Positions 60,061 through 64,000 of a DNA stretch of 64,000 nt are shown here, in pieces. Source of the stretch: Citrobacter freundii (lineage in GTDB: Bacteria > Bacteroidota > Bacteroidia > Chitinophagales > Chitinophagaceae); the NCBI GenBank assembly GCA_003243445.1, contig QFQQ01000034.1, positions 3,911-67,910 on the forward strand, read 5' to 3'. The stretch's first letter is position 1; every line of letters begins with the position of its first letter. The notes under the pieces are model-generated. The model ran no database searches. It was not told the DNA's origin and saw only the letters and a program-made list of their open reading frames with translations. The position numbers and the translations under genes were made by a program.

Positions 60061-60300
60061 AATAACTTAAGAAAAAACCTGATCCAACATTCTTAGAAAA
60101 ACCAGAACAAAAAATCCAGTATCGATCAACTTCTTTTTTTTGAAAAACCTTAAATCCTGAAATCCAAACCAATCCTTAGAAAAACCGAAAAAAGTCCAAG
60201 CCAAGAAAAACCAGAGGTCCAGATCCAAGAAAAAACCGTCCAAACATCCAATCATCCAATTGAAGACCTCAAGTCACCGTGTCCAAATCCATGAAAAGAA
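60061..60300. repeat. G-poor tract with repeated GAAAAACC motif
   Basis: GAAAA(A)ACC occurs at 60071, 60096, 60142, 60205 and 60229, with the same motif across the line at 60179, at 24-46-bp intervals, usually preceded by CCAA or TTA and separated by ATCCAA-type sequences. The plus strand is strikingly poor in G. Minus-strand ORFs through it (LDLDLWFFL-type residues) look like repeat translation. It lies in the 640-bp gap between cbs and the next gene. Confidence 0.6.
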
Positions 60301-60314
60301 ATTAAGTCCGGAAC

Positions 60315-60343
60315 CCTCCTGCTAAATTTTATTTAGCAGGAGG
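60315..60343. promoter_or_regulatory. perfect 12-bp hairpin upstream of the 60447 gene
   Basis: CCTCCTGCTAAA (60315-60326) and TTTAGCAGGAGG (60332-60343) with a 5-nt loop. No U-tract follows on either strand, so it may be a regulatory dyad rather than a terminator. Confidence 0.5.
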
Positions 60344-60446
60344 CGCGGTGAAATTCTGACCAGATTTATTTCTACAGTTTTCCCGGTATCATTAAAAGCC
60401 ATCGATGCTCTGATAAGAAGGATTGTACCTTCGGTAAAAAATACTA

Positions 60447-61217
60447 ATGGCTTTTGTTGATCAGACAGGGAGAACTGTTTTTTTATCCGGCATTCCTCAA
60501 CGTATCATCTCACTGGTCCCCTCTCAGACAGAATTGCTCTCCGACCTCGGCCTTGACGAAGAAGTGATCGGCATTACCAAATTCTGTATCCATCCCGGCA
60601 AATGGTTCCATACAAAAAAACGTATCGGTGGCACCAAACAGGTGCATCAGGAACTCATCTGTCAGTTGCAACCAGACCTTATCATTGCCAATAAAGAAGA
60701 AAACGTAAAGGAACAGGTGGAAGCTCTTGCCGCACTGTTTCCTGTATGGATAACCGATGTGAACAATATCAGTGACGCATACAGGATGATCCATGATCTT
60801 GGAATGATCACCGGGAAATCTGCTACTGCCGATACGATCATTGAAAAGGTCAAACAATCCTTTAGCGTATTAAAGATCCCCGCGGTGAAACCACGTATTG
60901 CATATTTGATCTGGCGTTCACCATATATGACCGTTGGGCATGATACATTTATTCATTCGATGCTGGAGCTGGCAGGATATGAAAATGTGTTTGCTGATCG
61001 CACGCGCTACCCGGAAGTGTCGGTTGAAGAATTGCAGAATGCCGGTTGCGACCAGGTTTTTCTTTCTTCTGAACCTTATCCTTTTGGGCAGAAACATATT
61101 GATGAATTGCAGCCGTTATTGCCGGGTGTAAAGATCAGGCTGGCAGATGGTGAAATGTTCAGCTGGTATGGAAGCAGATTGCTGTATGCGGCGGAGTATT
61201 TTCATAGCATGGAGTAG
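60447..61217 (+). CDS. BtuF/helical-backbone metal-receptor-like protein
   Basis: A 256-residue protein of the periplasmic-binding type II fold used for cobalamin or iron-chelate uptake: RIISLVPSQTELLSDLGLDE near the N-terminus, EVIGITKFCIHPG, LICQLQPDLIIANKEENVKE, PRIAYLIWRSPYMTVGHDTF, SVEELQNAGCDQVFLSSEPY. It has no signal peptide or lipobox (MAFVDQTGRTVFLSGIPQRI), so it may stay in the cytoplasm, unlike BtuF. No permease or cobalamin riboswitch is next to it. Substrate unknown. Confidence 0.75.
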   Translation: MAFVDQTGRTVFLSGIPQRIISLVPSQTELLSDLGLDEEVIGITKFCIHPGKWFHTKKRIGGTKQVHQELICQLQPDLIIANKEENVKEQVEALAALFPVWITDVNNISDAYRMIHDLGMITGKSATADTIIEKVKQSFSVLKIPAVKPRIAYLIWRSPYMTVGHDTFIHSMLELAGYENVFADRTRYPEVSVEELQNAGCDQVFLSSEPYPFGQKHIDELQPLLPGVKIRLADGEMFSWYGSRLLYAAEYFHSME

Positions 61218-61288
61218 GCTCTTTCTACATCTCTCCGATGCGGCGGATTTAGAGGAGTCTTCCACCAACTCTCCGTATCTTCCCATCT

Positions 61289-62359
61289 ATGAGCAGCAAC
61301 AAACCCTCCCGCAAAAAGCCCATGTATCCCATCAGCAAGGGCCTTCGCTCCTATCTTCGTCATCATGGCCGGGAGGTGAAACTGCCTGTTTCTTATAATG
61401 ATCTTTTGAATTATACTTTTTCCGTTCCGATAAAAGATAAGAACGGAAAAGACACGCTCTGGGAAAAAACGATCTATGATAAACGGGAATGGGATTTTAT
61501 CCGCGAAGGGCTTGTACAGATCTATGCCATCCTGAAAACAGAAGGTGATTTCAGTTTTACCAATCACCTGGACGTTGCGCGTATTGATTACTGTACATTC
61601 GGCAATTCCCATCCTTTCCGGATCCGGATCGTAAATAAATACAACGATAACTACGATCACTATTATATCAAGATCGCCGATGCTTCCAGGATCTATGGAT
61701 TGGAACTGGAGCATATCCTTTCCCCTAACCGGATGACCTTCTTTACCGACCGGGATACGCTGGTGGAAGAACATATACCCGGCATTCCGGGCGACCTCTT
61801 CCTGAAGCAGATCTTAAGTGATCCGGGCACCAACAGGATCCGCCTGGCCAAAGAGTTTGTGAAGTTCAATGAACGTTGTTTTGTCCGGCTGCTGGGTGAC
61901 ATGCGTAGTTACAACTTTGTTGTGGATGTTACACCCGATATTGAAGATTACCAGTATCGCATCCGCGCAATTGATTTCGATCAGCAGAGCTATGAGGGAA
62001 GAAAGAATTTTTATCTACCACAGTTCTTCAAGGAAAATAAAGCTTATGTGGATCTTTGTCTTTCTCACCTGAACAAAGAATCCATCGAACAATACCAGGC
62101 CGAAGAACGCACGCTGATCACCTTCCGGCTGGCCTCCTCCCGTTACAGGATCAAGGAGTTGCTTGATATCATGTCTACCGAAGAAATTTCCACGCCTGAC
62201 AAGATCAAACAGCTCAAGGAAGAGCTGAATGCTCATCTTCACACGAATTCCTTCTCCCGCTGCCAATCCATGGGGCAGGTGGTAAAGCGGCACTTGAAAC
62301 AGACGTTGCAGAAGAATCTGATGCTGGTGCAGAGGAATATGGGGAAGAATATCGATTAG
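61289..62359 (+). CDS. conserved hypothetical protein, possibly kinase-like
   Basis: A 356-residue cytoplasmic protein. Most segments are not recognisable, but FVRLLGDMRSYNFVVDV followed 16 residues later by IRAIDFDQQSYEGR (about 197-240) resembles the catalytic loop (GDxxxxN) and the metal-binding DFD of kinase/aminoglycoside-phosphotransferase folds. IRIVNKYNDNYDHYYIKIAD (about 112-131) could hold the nucleotide-binding Lys, and EEHIPGIPGDLFL the hinge. The C-terminal 80 residues are helical. The kinase reading is an inference. Confidence 0.55.
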   Translation: MSSNKPSRKKPMYPISKGLRSYLRHHGREVKLPVSYNDLLNYTFSVPIKDKNGKDTLWEKTIYDKREWDFIREGLVQIYAILKTEGDFSFTNHLDVARIDYCTFGNSHPFRIRIVNKYNDNYDHYYIKIADASRIYGLELEHILSPNRMTFFTDRDTLVEEHIPGIPGDLFLKQILSDPGTNRIRLAKEFVKFNERCFVRLLGDMRSYNFVVDVTPDIEDYQYRIRAIDFDQQSYEGRKNFYLPQFFKENKAYVDLCLSHLNKESIEQYQAEERTLITFRLASSRYRIKELLDIMSTEEISTPDKIKQLKEELNAHLHTNSFSRCQSMGQVVKRHLKQTLQKNLMLVQRNMGKNID

Positions 62360-62362
62360 AAA

Positions 62363-62492
62363 GGTTCCAGAGGTTCCATAGGTTTAAGAGGTTTCATAGG
62401 TTCTTCCAACGGGAATTTCATACGCCTATCAGAAACTAAAGTCGGCGGCAGCAACCTATGAAACCTCTTAAACCTATGGAACCTCTGGAACC
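62363..62492. repeat. family C inverted repeat, perfect 40-bp arms
   Basis: Left arm 62363-62402 and right arm 62453-62492 are perfectly complementary over 40 bp around a 50-nt spacer. Unit order: GGTTCCAGA, GGTTCCATA, GGTTTAAGA, GGTTTCATA, GGTT. It starts four bases after the stop of the 61289 gene and precedes the aldolase gene. Confidence 0.95.
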
Positions 62493-62619
62493 TCGGTCGC
62501 CCGGCCCACTTTCCCGCATGAAAAACCGCTCCAAATGGAGAAATAGATTATATTAGCGCCTCTTTTCGGAAACGATTGCGCCACTATGATACATTAATAA
62601 TTAAAAAGACGAATCCACA

Positions 62620-63690
62620 ATGAGCAAGTACAAAGCCGGGGTGCTGTTTGGTAAAGAACTGGAAGCACTCTACAATGACGCAAAAGAAAACCAATTCGCT
62701 TTACCCGCAGTAAACACGATTGGCACTAACACGATCAATGCTACCCTGGAAGCTGCGGCAAAAGTGAATTCCCCTGTGATCATTCAGTTCTCCAATGGCG
62801 GCGCTCAATTCATTGCCGGTAAAGGAATGCCGAATGATAAACTGCAGGCAAATATTTCCGGCGGTATTTCCGGCGCATTGCATATTCATAACGTAGCAAA
62901 ATATTACGGCGTACCCGTTGTATTGCATACCGATCATGCTGCAAAAAAATGGTTGCCCTGGATCAGCGGTCTGCTTGACGCTGGTGAGCAATTCTATAAA
63001 GAAAAAGGACAACCTCTTTTCAGTTCCCACATGCTCGATCTTAGCGAAGAGCCGATCGAAGAGAACATCCATACTTCTGCTGAATTCTTCAAACGCATTG
63101 CTCCGCTGGGCATGAGCATCGAGATCGAACTCGGTGTAACCGGTGGTGAAGAAGATGGTGTTGATAACAGTGATGTGGAGAACAGCAAACTTTATACACA
63201 ACCTTCTGATGTTGCTTATGCTTACAAAGAGCTCAGCAAGATCAGCAATATGTTCACTGTTGCCGCTGCATTTGGTAACGTACATGGTGTATACAAACCA
63301 GGCAATGTGGAACTGCGTCCTGAGATCCTGCACAACAGCCAGGTATATGTTCAGAAAGAGTTCAAAACGGCGAATGACAAACCTGTATACTTCGTATTCC
63401 ACGGTGGTAGCGGTTCACCTCAGCACCAGATCCGCGAAGCGATCGGTTATGGCGCTATCAAAATGAATATCGATACCGATCTGCAGTGGGCATTCTGGGA
63501 CGGCGTATTGCTGAACTATAAAAAGAACGAAGCTTATCTTCAAGGTCAACTGGGTAATCCTGAAGGAGAAGATAAACCAAACAAGAAGCATTATGATCCA
63601 CGCGTTTGGTTGCGTAAAGGCGAAGAAACCTTTATCAAACGCCTGGAAGTGGCTTTTGAAGATCTGAATTGTATTAACAGGAACGCGTAA
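62620..63690 (+). CDS. fbaA: fructose-bisphosphate aldolase, class II
   Basis: A zinc enzyme of glycolysis and gluconeogenesis that interconverts fructose 1,6-bisphosphate with DHAP and glyceraldehyde 3-phosphate. The 356-residue length is that of type A enzymes. The catalytic Asp and first zinc His are in VVLHTDHAAKKWLPW (about 107-110), the Glu ligand in MSIEIELGVTGGEEDGVDN, and the other His ligands in FGNVHGVYKPGNVEL and FVFHGGSGSPQHQI. NMNIDTDLQWAF-type C-terminal residues are intact. A perfect terminator follows. Confidence 0.96.
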   Translation: MSKYKAGVLFGKELEALYNDAKENQFALPAVNTIGTNTINATLEAAAKVNSPVIIQFSNGGAQFIAGKGMPNDKLQANISGGISGALHIHNVAKYYGVPVVLHTDHAAKKWLPWISGLLDAGEQFYKEKGQPLFSSHMLDLSEEPIEENIHTSAEFFKRIAPLGMSIEIELGVTGGEEDGVDNSDVENSKLYTQPSDVAYAYKELSKISNMFTVAAAFGNVHGVYKPGNVELRPEILHNSQVYVQKEFKTANDKPVYFVFHGGSGSPQHQIREAIGYGAIKMNIDTDLQWAFWDGVLLNYKKNEAYLQGQLGNPEGEDKPNKKHYDPRVWLRKGEETFIKRLEVAFEDLNCINRNA

Positions 63691-63711
63691 GCGTGTTGAT
63701 TAAGAAATAGC

Positions 63712-63757
63712 ACCGTCAAACAGTGAGTTGTTAATTTACTGTTTGACGGTTTTTTTG
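63712..63757 (+). terminator. terminator of fbaA
   Basis: ACCGTCAAACAGT (63712-63724) pairs perfectly with ACTGTTTGACGGT (63738-63750), followed by seven T. Confidence 0.93.
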
Positions 63758-63781
63758 TTTGAGTTGCTGTTGTGCCGGCAG

Positions 63782-63905
63782 GGCCCCCTCTAAATCTCCC
63801 CCTTCAGGGGAGACTTCAGCCGCCTTTAAAAGAAATTTCACTTTATAACGAATATCAATGCACAATACGAGTGGTCAATTGCTGATTGTGGAGGGTCAAG
63901 TCTCC
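63782..63905. repeat. GGGGAGACTT / AAGTCTCCTC inverted pair
   Basis: A segment reading CCCCCTCTAAATCTCCCCCT then TCAGGGGAGACTT (63784-63816) faces AAGTCTCCTCTTCAGG (63898-63913). The arms share about ten complementary bases. It is non-coding and follows the fbaA terminator. Confidence 0.5.
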
Positions 63906-63940
63906 TCTTCAGGCTAATCGCTACCCAAATTTTCGGACTT

Positions 63941-64000
63941 GCGTAAGGTTCCTCCTCCGGCGGACACGTCCCGCTGATTCCGCAGATTTTACGCTTACTG
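63941..64000. repeat. family D arm, cut by window edge
   Basis: GCGTAAGGTTCCTCCTCCGG, CGGACACGTCCCGC and GATTCCGCAGATTTTACGC. The central 33 bases are the reverse complement (one difference) of the family D outer arm at about 16007-16040. The opposite arm, if any, is beyond the window. Confidence 0.75.

Noticed and set aside
59972..60255. Two minus-strand ORFs of 62-66 codons
   Set aside because: They translate the GAAAAACC repeat tract into Phe/Leu/Asp-rich low-complexity sequence.
60301..60446. Cobalamin riboswitch upstream of the BtuF-like gene
   Set aside because: No B12-box-like or other riboswitch core sequence is present; only a simple 12-bp hairpin is seen.

Overview
This 64 kb window is chromosomal DNA from a member of the Bacteroidota, most likely family Chitinophagaceae. 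The evidence is a SusC/SusD outer-membrane pair, many Sec/lipoprotein signal peptides, a fused b558-type succinate dehydrogenase membrane subunit, almost no Shine-Dalgarno signals, and repeated matches to the Bacteroidota -7 promoter box TAnnTTTG (for example before hutH, plsC, lptD, ychF, sdhC and cbs). No mobile element, phage, CRISPR array or rRNA operon was found. There is one tRNA (Arg-TCT).

Layout. 0-9 kb: histidine degradation genes hutU (cut by the left edge) and hutH, separated by a CPA1 Na+/H+ antiporter and two secreted proteins, then a secreted S9 peptidase and an orphan SUKH-fold protein. 9-16 kb: tRNA-Arg, catalase-peroxidase katG with an OxyR-like site, a 1.2 kb gene-free stretch, ung, plsC and a lipoprotein. 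16-24 kb: an envelope cluster of lptD, divergent from an N-acetylmuramoyl-L-alanine amidase, an MCE/MlaD protein and an OstA/LptA-like protein; then a small beta-barrel gene whose 3' end is triplicated as 225-bp tandem repeats. 24-31 kb: DeoR-type regulator, SusC, SusD and a DUF4397 lipoprotein. 31-41 kb: a SpmA-SpmB fusion, ychF, a 1,174-residue outer-membrane protein, a small barrel and an oligopeptidase B-like lipoprotein. 40-51 kb: sdhCAB and the threonine operon thrA-thrB-thrC, preceded by a previously unlisted 12-codon Ile/Thr-rich leader peptide. 51-64 kb: murQ with a BadF-type amino-sugar kinase, a CtpA-type protease, an ECF sigma/anti-sigma pair, a POTRA/HEAT-like secreted protein, a Spy-like protein, cystathionine beta-synthase-like cbs, a BtuF-like metal-receptor protein, a kinase-like protein of unknown role and class II fructose-bisphosphate aldolase.

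The most striking feature is not a gene. Almost every intergenic region longer than about 100 bp carries an inverted repeat whose arms are built from degenerate 7-9 bp tandem units flanking a variable spacer. At least seven sequence families (called A to G here) share this architecture: A CTTACCGT, B TCGATGGT (with variant B2 CGATGGC), C GGTTCCAGA, D ATCTGCGTA, E GGTCCGC, F AAAAGTA, G GGATTATT. Arms reach 40-61 bp of perfect complementarity. They lie between convergent genes, between divergent genes immediately upstream of -7 boxes, and inside the sdh and thr operons, so they are not simply terminators. The other leading observations are the thr leader peptide, the 225-bp triplication and the OxyR-like site before katG. 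All functional statements come from reading motifs; no database search was possible.
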